A DNA stretch of 64,000 bases from Veillonella sp. KGMB01456 (GCF_023051165.1 NZ_JALKIG010000004.1:1-64000); one strand, 5' to 3'. Shown: positions 20,103 through 28,891, counted from the first letter of the stretch. The notes: generated by a model not told the origin, from the sequence alone. Program-made: numbers and translations.

Positions 20103-20200
20103 TACCCCTATAGAGTATCTTAACGTATTATATTTTCCGGATTATATTTTCTCTGCTATATATCACCAGTTCGTTTTCGCAATTCATCTTTGCTCAGATA

Positions 20201-21559
20201 TTATGCAATTTCCTTTTTCAACTGATAAATCAAAAGCAACATGATGAACCATACCGGCGTTACAAAGAGTGCAACTCTCGTGGCCGGATTAAAGGCCAAG
20301 GTAACAATAACGAAGGCAAAGAACGCCAATACCAAGTAGTTCAAGAATGGGAATAACGGCATTTTAAATACGCTTTTCGCCGCCAAATCAGGACGCTTGC
20401 GAATAAACTTCATGTGACAAATAGTGATAATCCCCCAAATATAGAGGAAACAGAACGTGGACACACTGGAAATAATAACGAATACCCCTTCCGCCACCAC
20501 ATATTGCAAGGCCACAACGAGGCAAATTACGAGTACCGATAAAAACAAAGCGTTAGCCGGCACCTGTTTACTCGTCAAAATTTCAAGAATCCCCGGTGCA
20601 TGATTGCGTTTGGCCAACGAATAGAGCAAGCGACTCGTACTGAACACGCCACTATTGCAGGCCGATGCTGCCGATGTGAGTACTACAAAGTTAACCATGG
20701 ATGCAGCCCCGACGATACCGACGGCCAGGAAAACCTCAACAAACGGGCTGCGATCGGGATTTACGGAATCCCACGGGAAAATACTCATAATAACACCGAG
20801 CGCACCTACATAGAATAAAATGATGCGCACCGGAATGCTGTTAATAGATTTCGGAATAACCTTCTCCGGATTTTCCGTTTCACCGGCCGTTAGACCTACG
20901 AGCTCAATACCGGCAAAGGCAAACACAACCATTTGGAAGGATTGGATAAACCCGTCCATCCCTTTCGGAAACCAGCCTCCGTGACTCCATAAATTACTGA
21001 AGCTGGCAACACCGGCTGAAGTAGGCTGACCCGTAAGAATAAAATACAGCCCCAGCACAATCAGCGCTATAATAGCTACTACTTTAATACAGGCAAACCA
21101 GAACTCCATTTCACCGAATAATTTTACCGTCACAAGATTCATAAGCAGTAAAATAATCAGCGTTACGAGACTTGGTATCCATGCTTCAATGGACGGAAAC
21201 CAATACTTAACGTAAATCCCTACGGCCGTAATATCGGCCATGGCTACGGAGATCCAACAGAACCAATACGTCCAACCGGTAACAAAGGCGGTTTTTTCAC
21301 CCATATAGTCTTGCACGAATTCAATAAAAGTATGATACTCCGTGTTTGATAAGAGTAACTCTCCAAGGGCTCGCATCATCAAAAAACAAATGATACCGGT
21401 AATGATGTAGGCAAATAAAATAGCCGGCCCCGTCAAGGCTATGGAATGACCCGATCCTAAAAACAGGCCCGTCCCGATAGCACCTCCGATGGCAATTAAC
21501 TGCACATGGCGGTTCTTAAGCCCCCTATTGAGGGTTTGCTCTTTCTCCAAGTGACTCAC
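20201..21559 (-). CDS. cycA: Amino acid permease, CycA-like
   Basis: A 452-residue APC-superfamily proton symporter with about 12 membrane segments. The N-terminal LNRGLKNRHVQLIAIGGAIGTGLFLGSG and blocks such as GEMEFWFACIK, GGWFPKGMDGF, FAGIELVGLTAGET and NFVVLTSAASACNSGVFSTS closely follow E. coli CycA (D-serine/D-alanine/glycine). Substrate assignment rests on that resemblance as recalled. It is convergent with the glutaredoxin-like gene. Confidence 0.85.
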   Translation of the reverse strand: MSHLEKEQTLNRGLKNRHVQLIAIGGAIGTGLFLGSGHSIALTGPAILFAYIITGIICFLMMRALGELLLSNTEYHTFIEFVQDYMGEKTAFVTGWTYWFCWISVAMADITAVGIYVKYWFPSIEAWIPSLVTLIILLLMNLVTVKLFGEMEFWFACIKVVAIIALIVLGLYFILTGQPTSAGVASFSNLWSHGGWFPKGMDGFIQSFQMVVFAFAGIELVGLTAGETENPEKVIPKSINSIPVRIILFYVGALGVIMSIFPWDSVNPDRSPFVEVFLAVGIVGAASMVNFVVLTSAASACNSGVFSTSRLLYSLAKRNHAPGILEILTSKQVPANALFLSVLVICLVVALQYVVAEGVFVIISSVSTFCFLYIWGIITICHMKFIRKRPDLAAKSVFKMPLFPFLNYLVLAFFAFVIVTLAFNPATRVALFVTPVWFIMLLLIYQLKKEIA

Positions 21560-21624
21560 TCCTCTACCTATAAATTTTATATTTTCATATTATATCAATA
21601 AAAAACTTTCATTTCTATAGAGAA

Positions 21625-21795
21625 TTATGAAAAATACAATATACATGAAGTTTGTGATGCCACTGCAGTATATCTAATATTGTCAGGTCTTTCAAAAAAT
21701 TCATCAAATGCTAGCCAAACTATTGAATATACAAAAATAAGAGTAGCTATACATAACCCTAATATAGATACTATTATTAAAAAAGTTTTCCTCAT
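21625..21795 (-). CDS. Small single-span membrane protein (56 aa)
   Basis: An ATG with a strong TTAGGAGG site six bases away opens a 56-residue frame. It begins MRKTFLIIVSILGLCIATL and has one hydrophobic helix (about 4-30) followed by a short polar tail with DEFFERPD. The gene is AT-rich like the island it borders and was below ordinary length cut-offs. No family was recognised. Confidence 0.6.
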   Translation of the reverse strand: MRKTFLIIVSILGLCIATLIFVYSIVWLAFDEFFERPDNIRYTAVASQTSCILYFS

Positions 21796-21871
21796 GCTTA
21801 CCTCCTAATAAATTATAGTATCTATTTGTATCCCATAAAGATTCCGGTTCATATTACTATTTAAGACCACA

Positions 21872-22498
21872 TTATTCTAACAAACATCGATTATATTCTA
21901 ATATATCAGCAGTATAAGTATCTTCCGGATTCCAATTACCGATTAGCCTATCCAGCTCATTATATTTTTTTAAGTAAGAATTTAAATCGGAATAATTGTA
22001 AAGAACTATGCATGGCGCTAAACAATCAGTTACACATTCTAATATTATTTGTTTATTATTCTCAAGAAAAAGTACAATCATATTATCCCATTCTCTTTTC
22101 CAATAATTATCTTGATTTCTATATTTGAAGTGCTCTCTATTCCAAATAACACGATCAATTCTAACTTCCATTTCTATACATTTTAAAGCTAATTCTTTTT
22201 TTCTAGAAACGGTATTCGGAAAAAAAGTTTTTACATATTCTTTTACATTATCAATATCACTAATATTATCAACTCTTAATCGTTGAAAATCCTCACCGTC
22301 GGCTCTCCAACTTTCCTCTGCTCCTATAATAATTATATTTTTATCACATTCTAAAAATAAAGATCTTGCAAAAACTCTGTCATCATTTATCATCTTTACA
22401 TAATCAAAATAATAGATTCTATCTAAAATTTTCTTATTAAGGAACCTTAACCTTAATATCTCATCAGGCGTTAGTATATCTTTAAATGTAAATATCAT
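21872..22498 (-). CDS. Hypothetical protein of the AT-rich island (208 aa)
   Basis: Not recognised. The 208-residue soluble protein has no signal peptide or membrane span. It is rich in Asn, Asp, Lys, Glu and aromatic residues (for example RYRNQDNYWKREWDN-like patches near 123-137) and appears alpha/beta. AAAGGAG lies about nine bases before the ATG. It sits in a run of orphan genes with low GC. An immunity-type protein is one possibility, offered only from context and composition. Confidence 0.7.
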   Translation of the reverse strand: MIFTFKDILTPDEILRLRFLNKKILDRIYYFDYVKMINDDRVFARSLFLECDKNIIIIGAEESWRADGEDFQRLRVDNISDIDNVKEYVKTFFPNTVSRKKELALKCIEMEVRIDRVIWNREHFKYRNQDNYWKREWDNMIVLFLENNKQIILECVTDCLAPCIVLYNYSDLNSYLKKYNELDRLIGNWNPEDTYTADILEYNRCLLE

Positions 22499-22512
22499 TC
22501 AAAATACTCCTT

Positions 22513-22638
22513 TTATCTAATAAAGTGAATTTTTTGAGATAAAAAAGATGTTGTATTTATATCTTTTACAAGACTAGAATCGAAATGACTAATTGGTCTA
22601 AATATCATAAAGCCGCTATTTTTTAATTTACAATCCAT
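22513..22638 (-). CDS. Possible small ORF (41 aa)
   Basis: A 41-codon frame (MDCKLKNSGFMIFRP...) starts one base after the stop of the DUF805-like gene (TAGGATG) and stops about two bases before the ribosome site of the next gene. There is no independent ribosome site. It could be a coupled small gene or chance. Confidence 0.25.
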   Translation of the reverse strand: MDCKLKNSGFMIFRPISHFDSSLVKDINTTSFLSQKIHFIR

Positions 22639-22639
22639 C

Positions 22640-23620
22640 CTAATTTTTCATATTTCCCACAAGCGTATTCTCGTTAAGCTCAAAATCCTCTATTTTCCAT
22701 GATTTCCCAAATATTAGAACAGCATATACAAAAAGATTGGTAATGGGAATATACATAAAGGGAATCCAAAACGCACTACAGTAACAATCGTGTAGCCGTC
22801 GTGTAAATAAGCTAACCGAGGGAATAAAAAAAATTATGTGTAACCATTCACAAACTGTTACGAAAGTATTAGTATTTGCATACTGTCCACCATACCACAT
22901 TGCAGATACAAACCACTGAATTGCTATTATAAAGCCACCAAATCCACCTAATTCCTCAGCAGAAGTGCGGCCACTAAAATTCAACGATTTTTTTAAAAAT
23001 AGTAATCCACTTTGAATGAATTTTAAAGGACTTATATAAATAACCGTTTTCCATTCATTGAATCGCCACCTAAAAAATATAACTCCTTGCTTAGGAAAGT
23101 CTCCAAATCGATTGAACTTTTTATTATCTGGTATAAAAATAGCTACTAAAACTAAACAACTCATCCAATCCACGTATTGAGGTAGGTCAAGAATTGTTTC
23201 TTTCGTGCTGGACAGATCAATAAAAGGATGATTGATATCAAAGGTCATAGTATATCCCATCTCATAGGTTCCCCAGATACAGCCACTTAAAATTAGCAAG
23301 ACTATAGATTTAGGTATACCCCAATCTTGTAATCTTCTACCTAACAGTAGAGGCTGAAAAAATACACGAACTATCATATGTATAATATATATACAATAAA
23401 TACTGTCACCTCTAGCTAATATTTCAAAATATGTAAAGGGAATAAAAAAAATAATACTCGATGGTAATAACAGAAAAGAAAAAAATACTAAAAATCTATA
23501 AGTATCCTTATTAATTCGTTGTCCTAATAAAGGTCGCCTAAGCCCTGACCAAAATACTTTAAAATTATAGACAAATAATTTCCACTCATTGCCCCAGTCT
23601 ATAGGTTGGTAATTTATCAT
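22640..23620 (-). CDS. Membrane protein with two DUF805-like modules
   Basis: The start at 23620 has a GAAGG site at good distance; the frame is open to 23641. The 326-residue protein looks like two DUF805 units in tandem. Unit one has an F.SG.RR start, GRRLQDWGIPKS and the closing NKKFNRFGDFPKQG. Unit two has LNFSGRTSAEE, TRRLHDCYCSAFWIP and a final YAVLIFGKS. About six membrane helices are visible. DUF805 proteins are bacterial inner-membrane proteins of unknown function. Flanked by other orphan genes; very AT-rich. Confidence 0.75.
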   Translation of the reverse strand: MINYQPIDWGNEWKLFVYNFKVFWSGLRRPLLGQRINKDTYRFLVFFSFLLLPSSIIFFIPFTYFEILARGDSIYCIYIIHMIVRVFFQPLLLGRRLQDWGIPKSIVLLILSGCIWGTYEMGYTMTFDINHPFIDLSSTKETILDLPQYVDWMSCLVLVAIFIPDNKKFNRFGDFPKQGVIFFRWRFNEWKTVIYISPLKFIQSGLLFLKKSLNFSGRTSAEELGGFGGFIIAIQWFVSAMWYGGQYANTNTFVTVCEWLHIIFFIPSVSLFTRRLHDCYCSAFWIPFMYIPITNLFVYAVLIFGKSWKIEDFELNENTLVGNMKN

Positions 23621-23727
23621 ATTAAACCTTCGCTCTTTCATAATATTTTTTCAGTTTTCCCTGAATTAGTACCTACCAATAATTGTATATCTTTAGCCGC
23701 TAGCAATAAAACTATATCGCCCGTAAA

Positions 23728-24270
23728 TTACAACCACCGTCTAAGTGCAATAGCCCACATAATTAAGCCAATAATTGTACTAATAATTTCTGCATCAATA
23801 TCTTCCCAATGATATACCAGTAATGATATCGTACCAACTGAAAAAACACCATAAATGCAGCGAGCTAGCCATCGTTTCCACATAAAAGTTATATATTCCT
23901 TCGGGTACATTTCTCTATTTGGAGGTTCTTGATGTATATCCATAGCCCGACGAACAAATTCAATATACTGTCGCCATCTTGGCAACTCTATAAGTCCATA
24001 TTGTCCTATCGTCTCATTAGCAATTTGCTTGTAAACTCGAATATGCACTTTTACCACTATATAGCAAATTATTACTGATACACTAAGAGCAGAAATTACA
24101 ATAATTTCATCTCTATCAGGATATCTATTTTCCCGAAATAAAATATCTATAAGGCAATACACTATAAAAAAGACTCCACCAACTATAAAGCAGATACAAG
24201 CAAAAAGAATTCTAATAGATGGTGCCTCTTTTTGAGCATTTTTTTCAATCCAGTCTTTTATTATTTTCAT
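23728..24270 (-). CDS. Hypothetical membrane protein (180 aa)
   Basis: Not recognised. Four hydrophobic helices are visible: two near 20-42 and 57-75, two near 135-155 and 160-177, separated by a polar loop of about 60 residues with NETIGQYGLIELPRW and PPNREMYPKEY. The ribosome site is poor. It follows the gene remnant at 24288-24522 closely. No signal peptide cleavage site is evident. Confidence 0.65.
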   Translation of the reverse strand: MKIIKDWIEKNAQKEAPSIRILFACICFIVGGVFFIVYCLIDILFRENRYPDRDEIIVISALSVSVIICYIVVKVHIRVYKQIANETIGQYGLIELPRWRQYIEFVRRAMDIHQEPPNREMYPKEYITFMWKRWLARCIYGVFSVGTISLLVYHWEDIDAEIISTIIGLIMWAIALRRWL

Positions 24271-24287
24271 TTTTTCTTATCACGCTC

Positions 24288-24522
24288 TTATTCGTTATTC
24301 TCCTCATTAATTGGAATTGCTTCATATTTAACCCCTATCTATATAAATACCTTCACCTCTATCGACCTTAATACTGCATTCCTTACGGCAATACCTACAT
24401 CAGCTTTTCCATAATTACTCCCAGCTCATTAAAATTTTCACAATCACAACATTGATTCCTTCTTTAACTATGGATAGATATGGAGCTATCACAGCCGCGA
24501 TAGCGTTTATGGTTAAGTCCAT
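24288..24522 (-). pseudogene. Degraded remnant of a protein 3' end
   Basis: A 35-codon frame (MDLTINAIAAVIAPYLSIVK... ending LMSWE) is followed, after a shift of one frame, by SNYGKADVGIAVRNAVLRS. A TAG then interrupts the same frame, which continues GVKYEAIPINEENNE to a final TAA at 24288. Protein-like sequence across a frameshift and an in-frame stop suggests a decayed gene end. Family unknown. Confidence 0.35.
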
Positions 24523-24569
24523 AATTTGAAAGCAAATAAGCTCTTAATCATAAAAATCGTATGGGCAAC

Positions 24570-24595
24570 AAAAAAAGAAGGCCCTCCTCGGTCCA
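24570..24595 (-). terminator. Possible terminator after the 32-aa ORF
   Basis: GGACC and GGGCC arms (one mismatch) around a five-base loop are followed on the minus strand by TTC and seven Ts. It directly follows the stop of the small ORF at 24596. The stem is short, so confidence is limited. Confidence 0.35.
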
Positions 24596-24694
24596 CTACA
24601 TAAACTTATGCAATAGACGTAAGAATACCTTCATTCTATACTCTTTCAATTTATTTTCGTTCATTGCTGTCAATATAACATAAGCATGTTTCAT
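24596..24694 (-). CDS. Possible 32-aa peptide ORF
   Basis: A 32-residue frame (MKHAYVILTAMNENKLKEYR then a basic tail) has a strong TTAAGGAG site seven bases before its ATG and stops next to a T-run. It may be a leader peptide or a small protein. No promoter of quality was seen, and no family was recognised. Confidence 0.4.
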   Translation of the reverse strand: MKHAYVILTAMNENKLKEYRMKVFLRLLHKFM

Positions 24695-24827
24695 ACAAAT
24701 ACTCCTTAATTGATTTAAGAATATAGTCATACTAAAAAAACAGCATGCAGTTCACATTTGTTTCATCATTTATTAAAATGATTATATCGGAAGGAAATCA
24801 ATTTGTAAATATGCAATACAAATATAA

Positions 24828-24911
24828 AAAGAGCTTGCTCTCCAAAAGGTTTCGATTGAATACATTTCTAAGAAATTATTAATCGCTAACTAATTGTTGA
24901 GCAAGCTCTTT
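24828..24911. repeat. Long imperfect inverted repeat downstream of thrS
   Basis: AAAGAGCTTGCTC (24828-24840) pairs perfectly with 24899-24911. Inside, CGATT/AATCG and TTTCT/AGAAA nest, so the 84 bases could fold into one long interrupted hairpin with Ts on both outer sides. It could be a bidirectional terminator for thrS or a small palindromic element. Between it and thrS (24912-25009) only a CGCAC/GTGCG hairpin is visible. Confidence 0.5.
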
Positions 24912-25009
24912 ATTTAAATTTTAAACTTGATTAGCCACAGTTATGCTACAATATTAAATCGCACCATACTTTAGTGCGGCCGTTTTAGGAACGCTTAATC
25001 AAAGAACTC

Positions 25010-26920
25010 TTATTTACGTTCTTTTACTTCTTCTAAGATATCAGCCAAGAAGTCTTCCCATTTAACGGAACCTTTTTCACCTTCAACACGGCTACGAACT
25101 GCTACAGTGCCTTCTTGTTCTTCTTTATCCCCTACTACGAGCATGTAAGGTACTTTTTCCATCTGAGCCTGACGAATCTTGTAACCGATTTTTTCGTTAC
25201 GATCATCAAGTTCAACACGAACATAAGCTTTCTTGAAGGCTTTACGTAATTTTTCAGCATATTCAACGTGTTTTTCACTGATAGGTAAAATCTTAACCTG
25301 TACCGGAGCCAACCAAGTTGGGAATGCACCGGCATAGTGTTCGATGAGGATACCGATGAAACGTTCCATGGAGCCGAAGCAAGCACGGTGAATCATGATA
25401 GGCTGATGTTTCTGACCGTCTTCACCGACATATTCCATATGGAAACGTTCAGGCAAGTTCATATCCAACTGGATAGTACCGCACTGCCAAGTACGACCGA
25501 TGGAGTCGCGAATATGGAAGTCTAATTTAGGACCGTAGAACGCACCGTCACCTTCGTTAATCTGGTAAGGGATTTGTTTTTCTTCGATAGCTTCGCGAAG
25601 TGCATTAGTTGCAGATTCCCAAATAGCATCATCACCCATTGCGTTATCAGGTTTAGTACTCAATTCTACGCGATAAGTTAAACCGAACTGGCTGTAAATG
25701 CGGTCGAACAATTCAATAACTTTAATTAATTCAGCTTTAATCTGAGATGGCAACATGAATACATGGGCATCATCCTGAGTAAAGCTGCGAACGCGGAACA
25801 AGCCGTGTAACGCACCGGATAATTCATGACGATGAACGAGACCGAGTTCAGCCATACGCATTGGGAAATCACGGTAGGAATGCAAATCGTTCTGATATAC
25901 CAAGATGCTGCCCGGGCAGTTCATTGGTTTGATTGCATAATCTTCATCATCAATTACAGTAGTGTACATGTTTTCACGATAATGGAACCAGTGACCGGAT
26001 TGTTCCCAAAGTTGGCGGTTCAAGATGATTGGGGTACGAATTTCTTCGTAGTCGAAATCATGGTGAACTTCACGCCAGAAGTTTTCCAATTCGTTGCGAA
26101 GAGCCATACCTTTCGGTAAGAAGAATGGGAAGCCGGGGCCCTGTTCTTTGAGTACGAATAAGCCCAATTCTTTGCCCAATTTACGGTGATCGCGACGAGC
26201 TGCTTCTTCAAGAAGATGTAAGTATTCGTCGAGTTCTTCTTTCTTTTCAAAAGCAGTACCGTAAATACGTTGGAGCATTTTGTTCTTTTCGTCGCCGCGC
26301 CAGTAAGCACCGGCCAAGCTCTGCAATTTGAAAGCTTTTACTTTGCCGGTAGAAGCTACGTGCGGACCGGCACAAAGGTCAACGAATTCGCCTTGACGGT
26401 AAGTGGAAATCTCAGCGTCAGCCGGTAAATCTTCAATCAATTCCACTTTATAGTTTTCATGTTTTTCTTTAAAGAATTTAAGCGCTTCATCGCGAGAAAG
26501 AACTTCTTTTTCGATTGGGAAGTTTGCTTTTACGATTTTATGCATTTCCGCTTCGATTTTAGCCAAATCTTCAGGAACCAATACATGTTCCATGTCGATA
26601 TCGTAATAGAAACCGTTTTCAATAGCCGGTCCGATGGCTAATTGAGCATCCGGCCAAAGGCGTTTGATAGCCTGAGCCATAATATGAGAGGCGCTGTGAC
26701 GCAAAGTGTCTTTACCGCCCTGTTCGTTAAAAGTCAAGAAGCTTACTTTGGAGCCGTCCTTTACTTCTTCACGCAAATCGGTTAATTCACCGTCTACGTC
26801 GGCTGCCAAAACTTTTTTAGCCAAGCTATTGGACAGTTGTTTAACAGCTTCGCCTAAAGTAGTGCCCGCTGCATAAGCGCGTTCACTGTTGTCAGGTAAA
26901 ATAATTTTTACTTCACTCAT
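25010..26920 (-). CDS. thrS: Threonine-tRNA ligase
   Basis: The 636-residue class II synthetase starts at 26920 behind AGGAGG; the frame is open to 26977 in the T-box leader but lacks a ribosome site there. An N-terminal TGS domain (about 1-62) is followed by the editing domain with HSASHIMAQAIKRL. The catalytic core has MNCPGSILVYQ, LSGALHGLFRVRSFTQDD and MIHRACFGSMERFIGILIEH, and the anticodon domain begins WLAPVQVKILP. It is controlled by the T-box just upstream. Confidence 0.97.
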   Translation of the reverse strand: MSEVKIILPDNSERAYAAGTTLGEAVKQLSNSLAKKVLAADVDGELTDLREEVKDGSKVSFLTFNEQGGKDTLRHSASHIMAQAIKRLWPDAQLAIGPAIENGFYYDIDMEHVLVPEDLAKIEAEMHKIVKANFPIEKEVLSRDEALKFFKEKHENYKVELIEDLPADAEISTYRQGEFVDLCAGPHVASTGKVKAFKLQSLAGAYWRGDEKNKMLQRIYGTAFEKKEELDEYLHLLEEAARRDHRKLGKELGLFVLKEQGPGFPFFLPKGMALRNELENFWREVHHDFDYEEIRTPIILNRQLWEQSGHWFHYRENMYTTVIDDEDYAIKPMNCPGSILVYQNDLHSYRDFPMRMAELGLVHRHELSGALHGLFRVRSFTQDDAHVFMLPSQIKAELIKVIELFDRIYSQFGLTYRVELSTKPDNAMGDDAIWESATNALREAIEEKQIPYQINEGDGAFYGPKLDFHIRDSIGRTWQCGTIQLDMNLPERFHMEYVGEDGQKHQPIMIHRACFGSMERFIGILIEHYAGAFPTWLAPVQVKILPISEKHVEYAEKLRKAFKKAYVRVELDDRNEKIGYKIRQAQMEKVPYMLVVGDKEEQEGTVAVRSRVEGEKGSVKWEDFLADILEEVKERK

Positions 26921-26980
26921 GGTTATTCCTCCTAAGAAATCAGCTATACCGGCGGGACACGCTACAGCTGCACGCATAAT

Positions 26981-27224
26981 AAAAAAGAGACCTCTATCCC
27001 GACAAGGGACGAAGGTCTCGTGGTTCCACCCTAGTTAGTCATCCACTCGGATAACTCACTTTATTGTCGATAACGCATACTCGCGGATTAGCTTACTTAG
27101 TTCAGCCAATCGGTTTGAAGGGGGTAATAGATGATCTTGTGTAAGACGGTCACAGCCTAGCCGTCTCTCTCTGGAACACAGTGGATTAAATATCATATCC
27201 TTCGCTCTACCTGTTTCATTTGAT
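26981..27224 (-). promoter_or_regulatory. T-box riboswitch of thrS
   Basis: The minus strand carries the T-box core GGGTGGAACCACG (complement of 27019-27031), then the terminator stem GAGACCT/AGGTCTC (26987-27019) and a T-run. Further 5' are the stem I landmarks CCAGAGAG and an apical AGACGG/CCGTCT hairpin. GAAGG pairs with CCTTC at the base, and the unpaired strand there contains ACC at 27123-27125, a Thr codon and the likely specifier. Uncharged tRNA-Thr would favour antitermination. Confidence 0.9.
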
Positions 27225-27230
27225 GTATTA

Positions 27231-27259
27231 ACTTTACACCATATCCGGGTTAATGTCAA
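27231..27259 (-). promoter_or_regulatory. Promoter of the thrS T-box leader
   Basis: On the minus strand TTGACA (27254-27259), a 17-base spacer and TAAAGT (27231-27236), putting the start at about 27224, just before the T-box. Confidence 0.75.
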
Positions 27260-27339
27260 TACTAATTGTGTACAATTTATAATAATTTTCAAAAATTTAA
27301 TTTTACACCATTAAATTTTTCTGATTGCTTATACTTCTA

Positions 27340-27374
27340 AAAAGCCCCTACAGCCGTTGGCCATAGGAGCTTTT
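27340..27374 (-). terminator. Terminator of the alaS operon
   Basis: AAAAGC.CCTA pairs with TAGG.GCTTTT (one mismatch) around GCCGTTGGC, followed by TTTTT on the minus strand. It lies about 70 bases after the DUF4911 gene. Confidence 0.75.
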
Positions 27375-27443
27375 ATAGTTTTCACTGTATAACTTTAGTC
27401 ATATGACTCGATAGAACCTACAAACTTTATAGTAGTGGTAAGC

Positions 27444-27656
27444 TTAAATAGCATCTACTAAAGCTAATTCAATAGGTAAACTGCTCAAAATTTCACGCAC
27501 CAACGGTGCCGTATCAGGTGTGCTTCGTACCATACAAAGACCTTCTGCGCGATTAACGGTCGTCATGACGCCCAAATACTCATAGCCTTCCAAAATGCGA
27601 TTTACATAATTGGTGTGGTTCGGTGAAATTTTGAAATATACATAGGAATCTTCCAT
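27444..27656 (-). CDS. DUF4911 domain protein
   Basis: A 70-residue protein resembling DUF4911: short alternating beta/alpha pattern (YVYFKISPNHTNYVNRILEG, then GLCMVRSTPDTAPLV). Function unknown. It begins at the stop codon of trhP (one-base overlap) and is the last gene of the alaS operon. Confidence 0.7.
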   Translation of the reverse strand: MEDSYVYFKISPNHTNYVNRILEGYEYLGVMTTVNRAEGLCMVRSTPDTAPLVREILSSLPIELALVDAI

Positions 27657-28888
27657 TATGCTTTCACCTTACAGCGACGACGCATCATGGCATATTCTTC
27701 CAGCGGCGTATCGATATAAAGACGCACTTTCATCTGCGGATGCGGCGCTACGGTGATTTCGTTCCCCTCTTCATCGGTCATCTTCGTAATCACATGATGT
27801 ACGAGTTCACCATGAGGTTGGCAAAATTCCACTTCGTCGCCCACTTTGAAGTTATTGCGTTGTTCTAAGTATGCATAACCTTCTTCCACATTGTAGCCTT
27901 CTACAAGACCGATGAAGTCATGAGTCTGCGTATTGCTGGACTGGCCGTAGTTCTGAGCCGTTTCATCCGGTTTTTCCACGGAGAAACCTTCCGTATACGG
28001 ACGGTGAGAGATTTTTTCCAATTCTTCAATCCATTCCGGTTTCACTTCGTAGTGCTCAGGATCTGCCAAGTAGCTATCCACCGCTTCACGATATACTTTA
28101 GTTACCGTCGCCGCATAGTGAACGCTCTTCATGCGGCCTTCGATTTTAAGACTGTCAACGCCCGCTTCTACCAAATCAGGGATATATTTCAATAAGCAAA
28201 GGTCTTTGGAGTTGAAAATATAAGTACCGTGCTGGTCTTCTTCAATCGGATAGTATTCGCCGGGACGGTTTTCTTCCACCAAGGAGTATTTCCAACGGCA
28301 AGCCTGCGTACACTGTCCGCGGTTAGCATCGCGAGTTGTAAAATAGTTACTCAAGAGGCAACGACCGGAGTACGAAATACACATAGCACCGTGAACGAAC
28401 GCTTCGATTTCAATGTCAGCGGCTTCTTTCATAGTCTTGATGTCCGCAATACTTACTTCACGAGCCACCACAACACGAGTAGCGCCCTGTTCTTTCCAAA
28501 ACTCGGTAGTCAAATAGTTCGTCGTATTGGCCTGTGTACTTACATGGCGTTCCAAATTAGGAGCCACCCGTTTTGCCAATAAGAAAATACCCAAATCGGC
28601 TACGATAATGGCATCTACTTTGATGGATTCCAAGAATTTCAAGTAGTCTTCAAGGCCTACCAAGTCTTCATTGTGGGGAATAATGTTACAAGTTACATAG
28701 ATTTTTTTACCATGACTATGAACAAATTCCACTGCTTCTTTTAATTCTTCATTGCTGAAGTTGGAGCTGCTGGCACGCAAACCAAAAGATTGGCCCGCAC
28801 AATACACAGCATCCGCGCCATAACGAATGGCCATTTTTAATTTATCCATATTGCCGGCCGGCGACAATACTTCAATATGTCTGTTCAT
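27656..28888 (-). CDS. trhP: U32 family peptidase-like tRNA hydroxylation protein
   Basis: A 410-residue U32 family protein with the signature EAFVHGAMCISYSGRCLLS and the following Cys cluster NRGQCTQACRWKY, residues associated with an iron-sulphur site in the family. In B. subtilis and E. coli, relatives (YrrN/YrrO, YegQ) are TrhP, needed for prephenate-dependent 5-hydroxylation of wobble uridine. Being three bases from trmR, which methylates that product, strongly supports this role over protease activity. A substrate-recognition beta domain lies at about 320-405. Confidence 0.82.
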   Translation of the reverse strand: MNRHIEVLSPAGNMDKLKMAIRYGADAVYCAGQSFGLRASSSNFSNEELKEAVEFVHSHGKKIYVTCNIIPHNEDLVGLEDYLKFLESIKVDAIIVADLGIFLLAKRVAPNLERHVSTQANTTNYLTTEFWKEQGATRVVVAREVSIADIKTMKEAADIEIEAFVHGAMCISYSGRCLLSNYFTTRDANRGQCTQACRWKYSLVEENRPGEYYPIEEDQHGTYIFNSKDLCLLKYIPDLVEAGVDSLKIEGRMKSVHYAATVTKVYREAVDSYLADPEHYEVKPEWIEELEKISHRPYTEGFSVEKPDETAQNYGQSSNTQTHDFIGLVEGYNVEEGYAYLEQRNNFKVGDEVEFCQPHGELVHHVITKMTDEEGNEITVAPHPQMKVRLYIDTPLEEYAMMRRRCKVKA

Positions 28889-28891
28889 GTA

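Noticed and set aside
20103-20119. Third CsoR-like palindrome (TACCCC with AGAGTA)
   Set aside because: The right arm is degenerate and it lies between two converging gene ends, with no promoter to control.
21872-24270. A recognised toxin-immunity or phage-defence system
   Set aside because: No nuclease, kinase, toxin or known immunity motif could be read from these proteins; only composition and clustering suggest it.
26921-26977. Extended N-terminus for ThrS
   Set aside because: It would begin next to the T-box terminator without a ribosome site; the TGS domain starts properly from 26920.
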